Shown here piece after piece: positions 45,245 to 57,627 of a stretch of 62,000 bases of DNA. The stretch comes from Nematostella vectensis (lineage: Eukaryota; Cnidaria; Anthozoa; Actiniaria; Edwardsiidae). Location of the stretch: NCBI RefSeq assembly GCF_932526225.1, contig NC_064048.1, positions 859,340 through 921,339 of the forward strand. The letters are read 5' to 3'. The translations under genes and the position numbers were made by a program. Each line of letters starts with the position of its first letter. The stretch's first letter is position 1. The notes beneath the pieces were generated by a model. The model was given only the letters and a program-made list of their open reading frames with translations. It was not told the origin of the DNA and ran no database searches.

Positions 45245-46499
45245 AGTAAGGCATTACAAAGTGTGTCAGGTATTACAAAGTGTGTCAGGTATTACAAAGT
45301 GTGTCAGGTATTACAAAGTGGGTTATGTATTACAAAGTGCGTCAGGTATTACAAAGTGCGTCAGGTATTACAAAGTGTGTCAAGTATTACAAAGTGTGTC
45401 AGGTATTACAAAGTGGGTCAGGTATTACAAAGTGTGTCAGGTATTTCAAAATGCGTCAGGTATTCCAAAATGCGTCAGGTATTACAAAGTGCGTCAGGTA
45501 TTACAAAGTGCGTCAGGTATTACAAAAAGCGTCAGGTATTACAAAGTGCGTCAGGTATTACAAAGTGCGTCAGGTATTATAAAGTGTGTCAGGTATTACA
45601 AAGTGCGTCAGGTATTACAAAGTGTGTCAGGTATTACAAAGTGTGTCAGGTACTCCAAAATGCGTCAGGTATTACAAAGTGTGTCAGGTATTACAAAGTG
45701 TGTCTGGCATTACAAAGTGCGTCAGGTATTACAAAGTGTGTCAGGTATTTCAAAATGCGTCAGGTATTCCAAAATGCGTCAGGTATTACAAAGTGCGTCA
45801 GGTATTACAAAGTGCGTCAGGTATTACAAAAAGCGTCAGGTATTACAAAGTGCGTCAGGTATTACAAAGTGCGTCAGGTATTATAAAGTGTGTCAGGTAT
45901 TACAAAGTGTGTCAGGTATTACAAAGTGTGTCAGGTATTACAAAGTGTGTCAGGTACTCCAAAATGCGTCAGGTATTACAAAGTGTGTCAGGTATTACAA
46001 AGTGTGTCTGGCATTACAAAGTGCGTCAGGTATTACAAAGTGTGTCTGGTATGACAAAGTGTGTCAGGTATTACAAAGTGTGTCTGGTATTACAAAGTGT
46101 GTCAGGTATTACAGAATGTGTCTGGTATTACAAAGTGCGTCAGGTAATACAAAGTGTGTCTGGTATTACAAAGTGTGTCAGGTATTACAAAGTGCGTCAG
46201 GTATTACAAAATGCGTCAGGTATTACAAAGTGTGTCTGGTATTACAAAGTGCGTCAGGTAATACAAAGTGTGTCTGGTATTACAAAATGCGTCAGGTATT
46301 ACAAAGTGCGTCAGGTATTACAAAGTGCGTCAGGTATTACAAAGTGTGTCAGGTATTACAAAGTGTGTCAGGTATTACAAAGTGCGTCAGGTATTACAAA
46401 GTGCGTCAGGTATTACAAAGTGCGTCAGGTATTACAAAGTGTGTCAGGTATTACAAAGTGCGTCAGGTATTGCAAAGTGTGTCAGGTATTACAAAGTGT
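45245..46499. repeat. 19-bp minisatellite, about 66 units
   Basis: Unit is caggtattacaaagtgtgt, with variants (gcg, ggtctgg, atttcaaaatg, attccaaaatg, aaaaagcg). The unit lacks stops in all three forward frames, so frames of 441, 310 and 207 aa overlap; none is a gene. A run of 16 units recurs at a 304-bp spacing: atttcaaaatgcg/attccaaaatgcg at about 45441 and 45745, and actccaaaatgcg at about 45650 and 45954. Confidence 0.96.
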
Positions 46500-48244
46500 T
46501 CCCCCCTCCGCCAAGTAAGATGCAGCATGGGAACAGGATTTTATTTTTATTCAAAGAAACTGAAAGAGCGACAACTCCAACGATAATTAAAACTGAAAAC
46601 ATATATAAAGACAAAGTTTGCAGGCTTACACAAACGAGCTATGAAATTCAGCCCCAAAAAAGCATAACAAATATTCTAATGCTCTGATGATATTGCCTCT
46701 TGCGGTCTTCTCTTCCCTTTATCATTCACCGCTCTAGGGTTATAGGGATAAGGCCATTTGCGATTGCTTTCTAGAAAATAAACAGCTATAATATGCGTTA
46801 TCTAATTTAAACTGAATGTTCTAGACTTGGGAGTATTTTCCTTGTAGGCAATTTTAGCTCTTAGTTATCGGTGCGATTAGTTAACGAAGTCTGGAGTCTT
46901 CCCGCGTGGCACTCACTAAGCACTTGGACCTCTCAAGCCCATTAATACCCACGTCGTCGAGTTTATTGGAATCTTGTTTATTAAGGCCATTATCACGACA
47001 ATTTGGCAAGCTTCCTGAGTATTTAGATGAATGCTGCAAAACACTTTTTTTTTCTTATTTGCTTAATGCTTTTTCGGGAGGGTGTACTCGCTGTCGATAA
47101 AGTCAAGCTGTTTGATAATCAAAGCTGCAAATTGGAGTAGGAAGGTATACCAATACCAACTCGTAGAATCTACGGGGAAGCACGTCTTTTAGTCCTTGAA
47201 AAACCGACAGGTTGGTTGCTCCTTCACCAAGTAATGCGGTAGTTGGGCCTATTCTCTTGAATTTTTACTTTCTTTTTCTAAATAGACAACACCCCAATTC
47301 TAATACATTTGGTAAAAATACCTGCCACTATATTTAACCATACAGCTGCTCTCGTATCCCCAATTTCTGTTCTCTGATTTCTAGACATTTTTGCACGAAT
47401 AGCTTTCCTAGAAAAACAGGCACTAAGCGTGTGTTTCATCAGTGCTTCTGCCTTATTGCTTTCACCCCTTTTGTGTGCGAACATAGGACATATTAGGATG
47501 CAATAGGAAGTCGAATGGAAATGAGCAGTCAGCCAAGTCAAACATATCGTTGTTGTTGTTTTTACAGGATCCATTTAAGCCAATTGCCAATTATCTTTGG
47601 CTAACAGAAAAAATAGATATTTGAGGATAAAGTTCGCCTCGGGCTAGTAAAGTCTGGTTTATAGGGGCGACAGAAGGAGACGCGAACCCCAAAGGTAATA
47701 AAAAACCCCGGATGACTAGAATTCCCCGTTAACCCAAACCTAGTTTGATGTCCTGTGGATTTGAACGCAATTTTCAATCACCTTTACTTTGATAGCTCAA
47801 ACATATACTGGAATCCCGAAAAATCGAGCCCCGCGATTAATGGACGACTTGCGCATAAAGTAGTCATGCCACAGACCCTACTGGAAATTCGTAATCGATT
47901 ATTCAATTCCACAGAGAATTTCACACAAAAAATGATATCGAGTGAGCCTTAAGCAACATGTGCGATATCATTTTTCGATTGAATGTTTGCCACCCAAAAA
48001 GTTTTTTTTAGTGCAAGTGCCTATCGTTTCCTCTCGGATTATTCTATATGGACCTAGATATAAACCTAGATATAGACCTATGGACCTAGATTATATATAG
48101 ACCTTGATAAAGACCTAGATACCACCGATCTAGGCTGACGCCGCTGCTAGAGGTCGCAAGTAATTAAAACAACGTTGCAGCGTCTTCACGAGTAGCAAGT
48201 TTCGTTGCGCGACAAGTGCTGCGATATTTAGGGCGATTTTTACC
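46500..48244. other. Non-coding gap
   Basis: No exon recognised. At 48047-48125 the phrase gacctagata recurs imperfectly. Confidence 0.45.
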
Positions 48245-48325
48245 GCACCAAGATCGCATCAAGATCGCACCAAGATCGCACCAAGATGGCACCAAGACCG
48301 CAACAATATCGCACCAAGACCGCGC
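48245..48325. repeat. 11-bp tandem repeat
   Basis: About seven units of agatcgcacca, with substitutions. Confidence 0.85.
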
Positions 48326-50104
48326 AGGTACACGGCCCCAAAATAGCGGCAATTTTAAGCCAAAAGTCACAAATGTGTCGCAGATAATTCGAGCATGCTC
48401 GAAACTTTGAGCAAATATCTGCAGATTTTAAACAAAGCTATTAGGATAATCAAAATTATGCTTTTTTAACCCAATAGGCAAAAAATATTGCAAGAAGTTA
48501 AAAATTGCGTTGTTTGGAATGATTTGGCGCTATGTGCGATCTGTCGGGCGATAAAGTTTGCTAGTGTAAACATACCTTAAATGAGGTATTTAGAGAGGCT
48601 AACTTTGAGGTGTTAGTGAAGGTGAATAAAATACTGGTGTTAGAATGCAGCTGGATAAAACGTTTTCTCAAAAGTTTGCCAAAACTTGTCATATTGAATT
48701 ATTTGTTTTCACTTTCCCGTGTTACGGCTTTATATAGAATTGAAATAAATCCGTAATTGCAATTCGAGCTTCTCAGCACATATAAACAAATATGCATAAT
48801 TTAAGTCATATTCTTTTGGGCTCATTTTGGAGCCCTATAAGGCCTGAGTTTATTGCGTACGTGAGATGTTATTTTGATATCAATCTCATGTTTGCAATGT
48901 CATTTCCTGCAACCAATTCTAGTCTTCTTTAGGGCACCTGATATGTTTGATAAGACTGGCGCCTTTTCCAGCTGCAAAGAACTAATTGAAATCTACCTGG
49001 GGAGGTGTTTTTATCAAAACAAATTCTCATTTCTTGATTCGATTTTAACAACAACAAAATATTGCCCAAGCTAAGTATCATTGATCGAAACCAATATTCA
49101 ACGGGGGGTTACTGTCCCCTCCCCCCTGCTTTTGTGTTTGCTTGTTTATTGTTTTTTAAGGCAGTCTGGTTGTTTGGTTATTTTCACATGAAATGACTCG
49201 CCCATAAGAAAGCGAAGCCTATAGCCCCTTCACCTGTACTTGTCTTGAGCTCCAAATTAATGAGCTCAAGGATTTGTCTACTTGACAATGACGCCAGCGC
49301 GCTAATGACGTCACAGAGAAGGTCCATCCAATTGCCCCAGTAGTTCTCGTTAAGATAAGAATTCGCATCCAAAACAATTCTCGCCATGCGTTACTTCTAT
49401 GAACACTTATTCACTTATTGCTCGCGATTTCAGAGCAAAATTCTCTGATTCTTGCATTGTTTTCCTGTGCTTGCATGTGCTCACAAATCTGGTGACGCCA
49501 TTTAATGACGCAACAAAGTCGCACAAAGTTGACACATTTAAATTTTTATGGTTAGACATCCTTATCTCGGAATAGATTTAACCCTTGCGCTGCCGAACAT
49601 GGTATCATTGAATGGGTTGTTTATAGTAATGGTTAGTTAGCTGTCACGTGTCCTTCTCGTGCCTGGTGGTACTGGTTAAGAATTGTGAATTATTTGTTGT
49701 GGCGCTTAATCGCAGGAAAGTTAAAACACTTTTAGATGGGAAGACTGAAAACAAAGAAGCCTCTAAAACTTGCACTTGAACACTTGTTTGAATATACTTT
49801 TAAAGGATTCAGCAAGTTTCCGCTTTTGATTTTATTTACATCTTTTAGATGTACTTTAATAAAGTAAGGTAAGGTTGTGTAGGCTTATTTTTGGTTTATA
49901 TTTTGCCTAGGGGTTCCTTGCATAATATAAAACAAAATTAGCTTTAGTATTTTTTGGTAGATGATCCATTCTTGAGATAAGATTGAGCAAAGTTGCCATA
50001 AATAAAAAAAGTAGCCATTTCGCCCAAATTGGGCATTTTCAGACAAATCAAGAGCCTTACAATTTGCAATATTTCTAGAACCACCACAAAAATGGCAAAA
50101 AAAG
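48326..50104. other. Non-coding gap
   Basis: A 67-aa - strand frame (49184-49387, starting MARIVLDANSYLNENYWGNW) is the only stretch with protein-like composition. It has no family match and no clear splice partner. Otherwise nothing recognised. Confidence 0.4.
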
Positions 50105-50382
50105 CAAGCCGCTGTAGCGGGTTGACCAACCGGCTAGAAGCCAACCCAATGAATCAGGCTGAGCGTCAATCCGTTACGGCGGGTTGAGAACCTTCACGTT
50201 CCTATAGTATACTATGGTCCCCAAGCCGCTGTAGCGGGTTGACCAATTGGTTAGAAGCCAACCCACTAAATCAGGCTGAGCGTCAATCCGTTACGGCAGG
50301 TTGAGAACCTTCAAGCTCCTAAAGTATACTATGGTCTTCAAGCCGCTGTGGCGGGTTGACCAATTGGTTAGAAGCCAACTCG
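50105..50382. repeat. 117-bp tandem array, 2.4 units
   Basis: Starts caagccgctgtagcgggttg at 50105, 50222 and 50339. Within each full unit, agccgctgtagcgggttgac and cgttacggcgggttgag are related half-units, and gtatactatggtc ends the unit. Confidence 0.92.
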
Positions 50383-50699
50383 CTATAGAGAATGAAGACG
50401 ATTTTTGTTTTTGTATTTTACTCTAGTGACTCAATCCAATACAGTATTCAGCCTATGTAAATACGGGACATACCGTACATACGGTAATTGTTCGAATGTT
50501 TTGATATGGTTTTGGAAGGATTTTACTCATTTAACGAGCTGAGAGGCATTTTTTAAAGATAAGAGGAATTTTGAAATAAACGCTTCCCTGAATAAGCGCC
50601 TCGCCCAGAACATGAAAAATTAAGTAAGCGCTGCAGCGCTTATTCGGGCGATTGCGATATCTTTGTGCTTTCATTCTTTTGTACTCTTCCTTTATTCCC

Positions 50700-51575
50700 A
50701 CATGTCCAAACGTATTCCCGTATTTCCATCGGTCCAAACGTATTCCCATCAGTCCAAACGTATTACCGTATGTCCAAACGTATTCCCGTGTATCCAAACG
50801 TATTCCCATGTGTCCAAACGTATTCCCGTATGTCCAAACGTATTCCCGTGTATCTAAACGTATTCCCGTGTGTCCAAACGTATTCCCGTGTATCCAAACG
50901 TATTCCCGTATGTCCAAAAGTATTCCGTGTATTCAAACGTATTTCCGTGTGTCCAAATGTATTCCCGAATGACCAAACATATTCCCGTGGGTCCAAACGT
51001 ATTCCCGTGTATCCAAACGTATTCCCGTATGTCCAAAAGTATTCCGTGTATTCAAACGTATTTCCGTGTATCCAAATGTATTCCCGAATGACCAAACATA
51101 TTCCCGTGTATCCAAACGTGTTTTCATCGGTACAAACGTATTCCCGTGTGTCCAAACGTATTCCCGTGTATCCAAACGTATTTCCGTGTGTCCAAACGTA
51201 TTCCCGTGTATCCAAACGTATTCCCGTATGTCCAAAAGTATTCCGTGTATTCAAACGTATTTCCGTGTGTCCAAATGTATTCCCGAATGACCAAACATAT
51301 TCCCGTGGGTCCAAACGTATTCCCGTGTATCCAAACGTATTTAAGTATGTCCAAAAGTATTCCGTGTATTCAAACGTATTTCCGTGTATCCAAATGTATT
51401 CCCGAATGACCAAACGTATTCCCGTGTATGCAAACGTGTTTTCATCGCTTCAAACTTATTCCCGTGTGTCCAAACGTATTCCCGTGTGTCCAAACATATT
51501 CCCGTATGTTCAAACGTATTCCCGTATGTTCAAACGTATTCCCGTGTGTCCAAACGTATTCTCGTGTGTCCGAGG
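50700..51575. repeat. 20-bp minisatellite, about 44 units
   Basis: Unit is tgtccaaacgtattcccgta. Variants include 19-bp units (gtccaaaagtattccgtgt) and aatgaccaaacat. The variant gtccaaaagt occurs at 50912, 51031, 51230 and 51349, that is a 119-bp module inside a 318-bp higher-order repeat. All long frames on both strands here (up to 308 aa) are repeat artefacts. Confidence 0.96.
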
Positions 51576-54500
51576 CACGCGTTTTCAATGACTTAGAAGC
51601 CCTTGTTTATCCGAGAAACAAAACGTTCAAAAAACATCTTCAGTACAGAGCTTATTTTGGGATATTCCAGTTTCCAAGAGCAGGCGACTTTGTTGAGCAT
51701 GCGTATTTAATTTTATGAGTACAATTTATGAGTAAAAGGTCGAGAACCGATTGTGGGTTTTTTTTTTCGGATTCTTTTATGTAACATCATGTCTCATGGT
51801 GCGGCGTGGAGATGCTACACACGTCAAGTATCTTCTGCATGATCGACCCAGGGGCGTTACTCCGTTACCTAAAATAGATGCGTCATTTACGTCGAGCTTT
51901 ATAACGTACGTGCCTAAATCTGTGTGTACGACCTACAACCTCCTGCTATTAGACATTATTTTCCGGCAAGAAAACCCCGGAAACGCGGAGTTCCCATTTC
52001 GTGGACGCCATCTTGGATTATGCACTGCGCAGGGAAGGTGGGTTTTAGGGGGGAGGGGTGCCCATAGCAGTTTGACTTTTTGTCGCGAGTAGTGAGCGTT
52101 TTGGAACCAAAAATTAAAGGATTTTGGGTCTTGTGTGAAGGGAGGGGTGGATGGGGGTGTTGGGGGGGGAGGTTGTGTGAAGGTGGGTTACGCTTTGCCC
52201 TGCTTGCTTACACTGTATCATGTCACGTGACGGAGTAAATTACATACATACTAGCAGAAGAAAAAGTGAGTCATACTAAAAAAAAACAAGCATTCGAGCA
52301 TTTCTCAATGGATTCTAGTTTAATTCTGGGAGCATTCGAAATCAGGGTCCATTTGCTTCCCCTGCTATTGACTACGAGTAAACTGTTTCTCGTAAATCCG
52401 TTATTCTGCACGTATTGGTGACTTTTTTGGCGTTCTATCTCGCCTTTGGGAATAAGTAAATTGAACAAGCAATTTTTCCCTTAGGGGTGGACCATTAGAA
52501 ATTTGGAGAGGGGGGTGGCAATTGTTTTGTGTATGTCTTTTTTCGTGGGCCCGAAGTGTTTAAGATTTTTTTTTTTACCAGAAAGCTTTATTATTGCTTG
52601 GAGTTCTGCAAGTTTTTTTTTGTTTTGAAGAATCGGCCATGCACGTTTTTCTTTAATTGCCGCCTTATTCGCATGCGTTTAAATGTTCCACAAAGGCGTA
52701 CGCGTGACTGGCCAGTGTGTCAAACACAGGTGATCGTATAATCTGTGAGTTAATTTCAGCTGATACACACTCCCTTGTGATTAGAAGAGCATTGCCTTTA
52801 TGAAGTATTCCAACATCTTATACCTCTTTCCCCTATAGTATTTATATATTTACTGTCTTCCTAATTTCTCTTTTTATGTGAACTTCTTTCTAGCCGTTTT
52901 TGTGGCACGAGGGTAGCTGATCGTTTTTTTCTCGCTAATCGTTCTGACATTCAATTCAAGAGAACCGCCAGAGAGCCTCCGCTTTCTAATTAGCCGTAGG
53001 TGTAATGTGTTTTTAGAGAGTGACTCAAGTGCTTTGTTTGTCTAGCTGCGAAATACTGCTCCCTCCAATAGATTTCCCGCCTAAAAATTTTGAACTTCAT
53101 GGATGATCACGCGCACGCTCAAACGAGTCACTAAATGAGATGAGTAAGAATTTGGCAGACGGAGGAAGACTCTATTACCATTCATACACAAAATAATACT
53201 TGTAGTAAGTTCATGCTTTCAGACATAGACTAATAGAAGCTTTAAATTCTTGCATTTTGCATCTTTTATCTTCAAAGAGAGACGTTCAAGTCGAAAAGAG
53301 TACTACACATATTTGAGTCTAGCCAAAAGAATAAACTCGCAGCGAAGGTGAGTGAATTTTGTGTGTTGGTGATCCGCTTTTATGGCGAATATTCGCTCAA
53401 AGCTTTTCGTTTTGAATTAATGGTTTAAAATTAATGATATAAAAGTAAAAATGCATTGATTTATTCTTTTTTTATCTAGCATCCTTTCTGTTATTTTTTA
53501 GAGCTTGTTTTCTTAAACAACATATTATCTGCTTGGTATATTGCGCGGGAATAAATATATTTCCAGCATGCCTGGCCAAAAGGATTTTACGTTGACGCCC
53601 TTACATAATAAGGGGTTAATATAACACAGGTCTATACCGATAATTCACTCTTGCTAATCAGAAGAGGGCTGTGGTGGTTTAGGAACCCCGAAAAAGTTAA
53701 GCAAGGCGAAATCTCCCGAACAATTATAAGAAGCAAAAGATAAAAAGATAATCTTAACAATCTGCGTGCCAAAAGATCACATCTCCCCGACAGTACATAG
53801 AATTGTCCTTAAGCAATTTCTGAGTATAAAAATATTTAATTTCTACCTGTTTCTGTTTTGAAAACTTCTCACATAAATTCCAATTTCGTTGTCGAGCAAA
53901 ACAATTTTAAATTGAAGTCGAACCGATCAAAGGCTATGAATGTACATTAATTTCTCTTGCTATAGAATAAAAAATTGTTAGACATTTTCAGGGACACAGA
54001 TCATGGATATAGCTGAAACAAAGTCCGCCTATAGATACAATTATGTTAGCAATTAGAACATTTAAACCTTATCCTAGCTCTTGATAAATTTGTCTAGATT
54101 GATATATAAAAAGAAGTGATAAACATCTTTTTGATGTCTGCATTTGAATACCGACCTTATGATTGGAAAAAAATATTTTTTCGTTTTTACATTAAAAATC
54201 AATTTCAAAATTTTCACAATATCAACTAGTATCAGGATATACATATTTATTTAGAATTATCATAACACTAACACAAGGCTTAAAATAATAATAATACTAA
54301 AAGAGCAAATGAAAATTAAGGTACATGGTTAAAAGTATTGAAAGCATTAGCAAGTCAATTTAAAATCTTATTTGTTCAGTGAGGAAGAAAGTCATTACAG
54401 AGAGTACTGCACTTTCACAAATTCACCTTCAAGTGACAACCTGACTGCGTAGGAAAACTAGGACAGACCGTTATATATTCACCCATTAACGCGTCCTTAT

Positions 54501-55015
54501 GCTTAGCCCCTGGCACAATTCACTTTCAAATTGTCCTGCAGCCCTCGATGGATGCTACTCCCACCCAATCCTGCAGCCCGTGTTCGATCTCTGTAGAAGT
54601 GTTTCCTATTGCCAAAGGCGAAGGTGATTAACCGTGCGCCTGTGGGCAAAGTCATTATAAAGTCATCTTGTACCTATTGGCGTATTGAGAAAAAAATATA
54701 TATCGCACCCACTTTACGTATTAACTGATCTGTGGCTGATAATGTTTTGTTTGCTTTCGCTATAGGTTCAAACGAGCTTTTCAAATAAACTTTTTCGTGA
54801 TGTGTTTAGTGATTTTTATTGATATGTGAAGGCGAGTATGGGATGCTGGGGATGAGGCGTGGTGAATTTGACTGCTTTTTCTATCGATTTGAAATACTTA
54901 ACAGTATAGAGAAGCATGAGGATAACAAGATATAAAGGAGTGTTGATTATTCACAGTTAGTGGAATCGGTATTGTGTGCATCTTGACACGCCCCCTTCTT
55001 TCTCCACTTTTCTGC
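51576..55015. other. Non-coding gap
   Basis: 3.4 kb without a supported exon. A donor-like AGCGAAG|GTGAGT at about 53347 follows a plausible untranslated leader, but no coding exon was found. G-rich runs lie at 52050-52180. Confidence 0.45.
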
Positions 55016-55640
55016 ATTAATCGGGTACTTCCTAGACTTTCTCTTCCTTTCGTATTTATACATCGGGCACTTCCTAGACTTTCTCTTCCTTTCGTATTTA
55101 TACATCGGGCACTTCCTAGACTTTCTCTACCTTTTGTATTAGACCATCGGGTACTTCCTAGACTTTCTCTTCCTTTCGTATTTATACATCGGGCACTTTC
55201 TAGACTTTCTCGACCTTTTGTATTAGACCATCGGGTACTTCCTAGACTTTCTCTTCCTTTCGTATTTATACATCGGGTACTCCCTAGACTTTCTTTACCT
55301 TTTGTAATAGACCATCGGGTACTTTCTAGACTTTCTCTTCCTTTCGCATTAGACCATCGGGCATTTCCTAGACTTTCTCTACCTTTCGCATTAGACAATC
55401 GGGCACTTCCTAGACTTTCTCTATTTCTCGCATTAGACCTTCGAGGACTTCCTAGACTTTCTCTACCTTTTGCATTAGACCAGTGGGCACTTCCTAGACT
55501 TTCTCTATTTTTCGCATTAGACCATTGTGTACTTCCTAGACTTTCTCTACCTTTCGTATTAATACATCGGGCACTTCCTAGAATTTTTCTATTTCTCGCA
55601 TTAAATCATCGGGCACTTCCTTGGCACTTCCTAAACCTTG
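55016..55640. repeat. 42-bp minisatellite, about 15 units
   Basis: Unit is catcgggcacttcctagact, ttctcttcctttcgtattta, ta. Units alternate between tatttata and ttagac endings in the middle of the array. 42 is a multiple of three, so both strands stay open (224 and 166 aa). These frames are artefacts. Confidence 0.95.
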
Positions 55641-57137
55641 TTTTTTAAGGATGTCTTAGGAATTATCAGAATTTCTGCTATAAGGGCTTTAGTTAAATGC
55701 AGTTAAATGACGAAAAAGCGGCGAACTTGCGCTGTAAAACGGCACGCAGATTGAATTTTCGTGAGAATAATCAACCAAAAATTACCATATACGTATTAGC
55801 TAAACGATCCTAAGACCGTCGGACTTCTGAAAATTATTAACCGTTCGGCTTTGCGGATTGCTAGAGGTATTGTACATAAGGAGTGAAATTCATGTTTTGT
55901 TTTTTTTGTGTGTGTAAAGAATATCAGAAGTAGTCTCTAGCTTTACTAGTTTGAACCATCTGAATGGAAAAGCTCTGATCAATTAAAGCTATACCTGTTT
56001 ACATTTGCAACCTTTGAAACAAGCCCAAACCAAAGCCCGGGCAAGTGCCGAAAATGTATCAAAACAGGTTTTTATTTCATTATTATTTTTCAGAAATGGA
56101 AATCACCTTTTCAGTTGAAATTTTGTGCATAAGAAGTAATTGCCATCTATTGCACTTCCTGTATAAAACATGTTTTTATCTGTTCAATATAATCTTTCAT
56201 AAGGAAATACTTCAATTCACTTCTTTATCTATTGATGTTGACTAGTTCATCGTGCAAACACGATAAAGCTTTGAGCATTGCTCAATCCTTTTGCATAGTA
56301 CGTGTTATCCTTTCAAATGTCTACTCTAGGGATATACTTTTTATTAATCCTAAAATTAATATGGAACCCCATTAATTGGATCCCTCAAGGGTGAGTTAGC
56401 AGAGAGCTCGAGCTATCCTTGTAAAAAATTCATCTAAAATAGTAAGCGAAAATAGTAAAGTAATAAATAACTCAAAGTGAGTTCGGGTTTGTGGTGAAAT
56501 CGAGCTTTCCTCGTAAACATTACTCTAAAATAGCAAACTAAAATTCGACTTACCGGCTCTAGTGTATCCACCCAATCGTACGCACAAAGGTTATTATAAA
56601 CACATCGACATTGCCCGACTTTTTTATTTCCTATTTGTTTTTAAAAGTCGTATTACTAAGCCTTCGGAATAAAAAGTCCTAGATCAATATTCCAACACGG
56701 AAGATCAGTTTTCTTTGTTGTCCACAAGAATGGATTAGACATACAGTAGACGAAAAGAAGACCGTCTAGCGCGTCTTTCGTTCTGTGCTAAGTTTAATCC
56801 TTTCGATTTTAAAATGCAGTTTAGAAAAGGGAAATACTTTAGCTGTAGATATCTGATCGACTGCTTGCCACAAGTGGGATTTAGTGAGATTTCGGATCTG
56901 TTTTCAGGTTTATCTTTAATATCCATCACGATTTCCTTTCTTGCGCTCAATATGTGACTGTGAGATCTAGCTTGACCTTCCAATTTCACATTCAACTCTG
57001 ATTTAAATTTAACTTTAAATGATATAGGATAAACAGTAGCCGAATAAAAACCACGAGGTCAATAGAAACGAAGTATTCAGTTCTTGAAGGTTGGAATATA
57101 TAAAAAAAAGAGGAAGTAAGGAAATATGATATAACTA
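55641..57137. other. Non-coding gap
   Basis: No exon, RNA gene or repeat recognised. The 86-aa - strand frame at 56735-56995 has no known domain. Confidence 0.45.
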
Positions 57138-57227
57138 GAAAGACTACACGCTCGAAACGTCAGCGCAACTACTCTGACTGTTTCACAGAGGCGTTTAACA
57201 TACATTTTCAACCTTGTGTTGATTTAT
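57138..57227 (+). repeat. Dispersed element fragment, family E copy 2
   Basis: Matches 22279-22363 over about 85-90 bp (cgctcgaaacgtcagcgcaa, tttcacagaggcgtttaaca, ttttcaaccttgtg). The preceding actagaaagactaca is the inverse of the 44-bp unit's tgtagtctttctag. Confidence 0.65.
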
Positions 57228-57494
57228 GCCTTAACTTTAAGAAATAGCACAAGGTTTAGAATTTATCATGGTCTCACCAAGTATTGGGAATACTTTTCAC
57301 TGTAAGAGTTCAATTATGTAATATACATTAGGATTTGGTATAAATTACAGAATGGTTGGAGGGATTGTTCGTTGCGAAATATCATATTCAGTGAGGAAAT
57401 GTCATTACCAGTCTTCCGATCTGATCAGATGCGTAAAAAATAAGGAGCATCTTAAGCCTGTTTCTCCCACCGCGCAGGCGCATATGTTGTAGTG

Positions 57495-57526
57495 CGATTG
57501 GCTGTTGACGTTAAGTGCTTATATAG
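57495..57526 (+). promoter_or_regulatory. Candidate CCAAT/TATA promoter
   Basis: ATTGG (inverse CCAAT) at about 57498 and TATATAG at 57520-57526, about 70 bases before the ATG of the following short exon. The spacing suits a start site near 57550. Confidence 0.4.
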
Positions 57527-57596
57527 AGATGCCATGGTTCATGAACGTAGTTATACAACAAATCATTTTAGCCTATACCACTCAAGCGTCTAACCC

Positions 57597-57623
57597 ATGG
57601 CGATACCGTTTCTTACAAACGAG
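57597..57623 (+). CDS. Orphan first coding exon (MAIPFLTNE)
   Basis: CCCATGGCG has a good start context. Nine codons then reach a consensus donor GAG|GTAAGC at 57624. A TATA and CCAAT box lie at the right distance upstream. No second exon was recognised before the window end, so the gene, if real, continues to the right or is a remnant. Confidence 0.3.
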
Positions 57624-57627
57624 GTAA

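Noticed and set aside
45261-46687. Frames of 441, 310, 207 and 139 aa in overlapping phases
   Set aside because: All come from the 19-bp array, which is stop-free in every forward frame. The peptides are pure translations of the unit.
49184-49387. 67-aa - strand frame with protein-like composition
   Set aside because: No domain, no splice partner and short length; left as a remark in the gap entry.
50531-51718. 308-aa + strand and 216-aa - strand frames
   Set aside because: Products of the 20-bp array; no protein motif outside the repeat.
53290-53347. Untranslated first exon ending at a GAAG|GTGAGT donor
   Set aside because: No coding exon follows and no clear core promoter is seen.
54898-55648. 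224-aa and 166-aa frames
   Set aside because: Artefacts of the 42-bp array, whose unit is a multiple of three.
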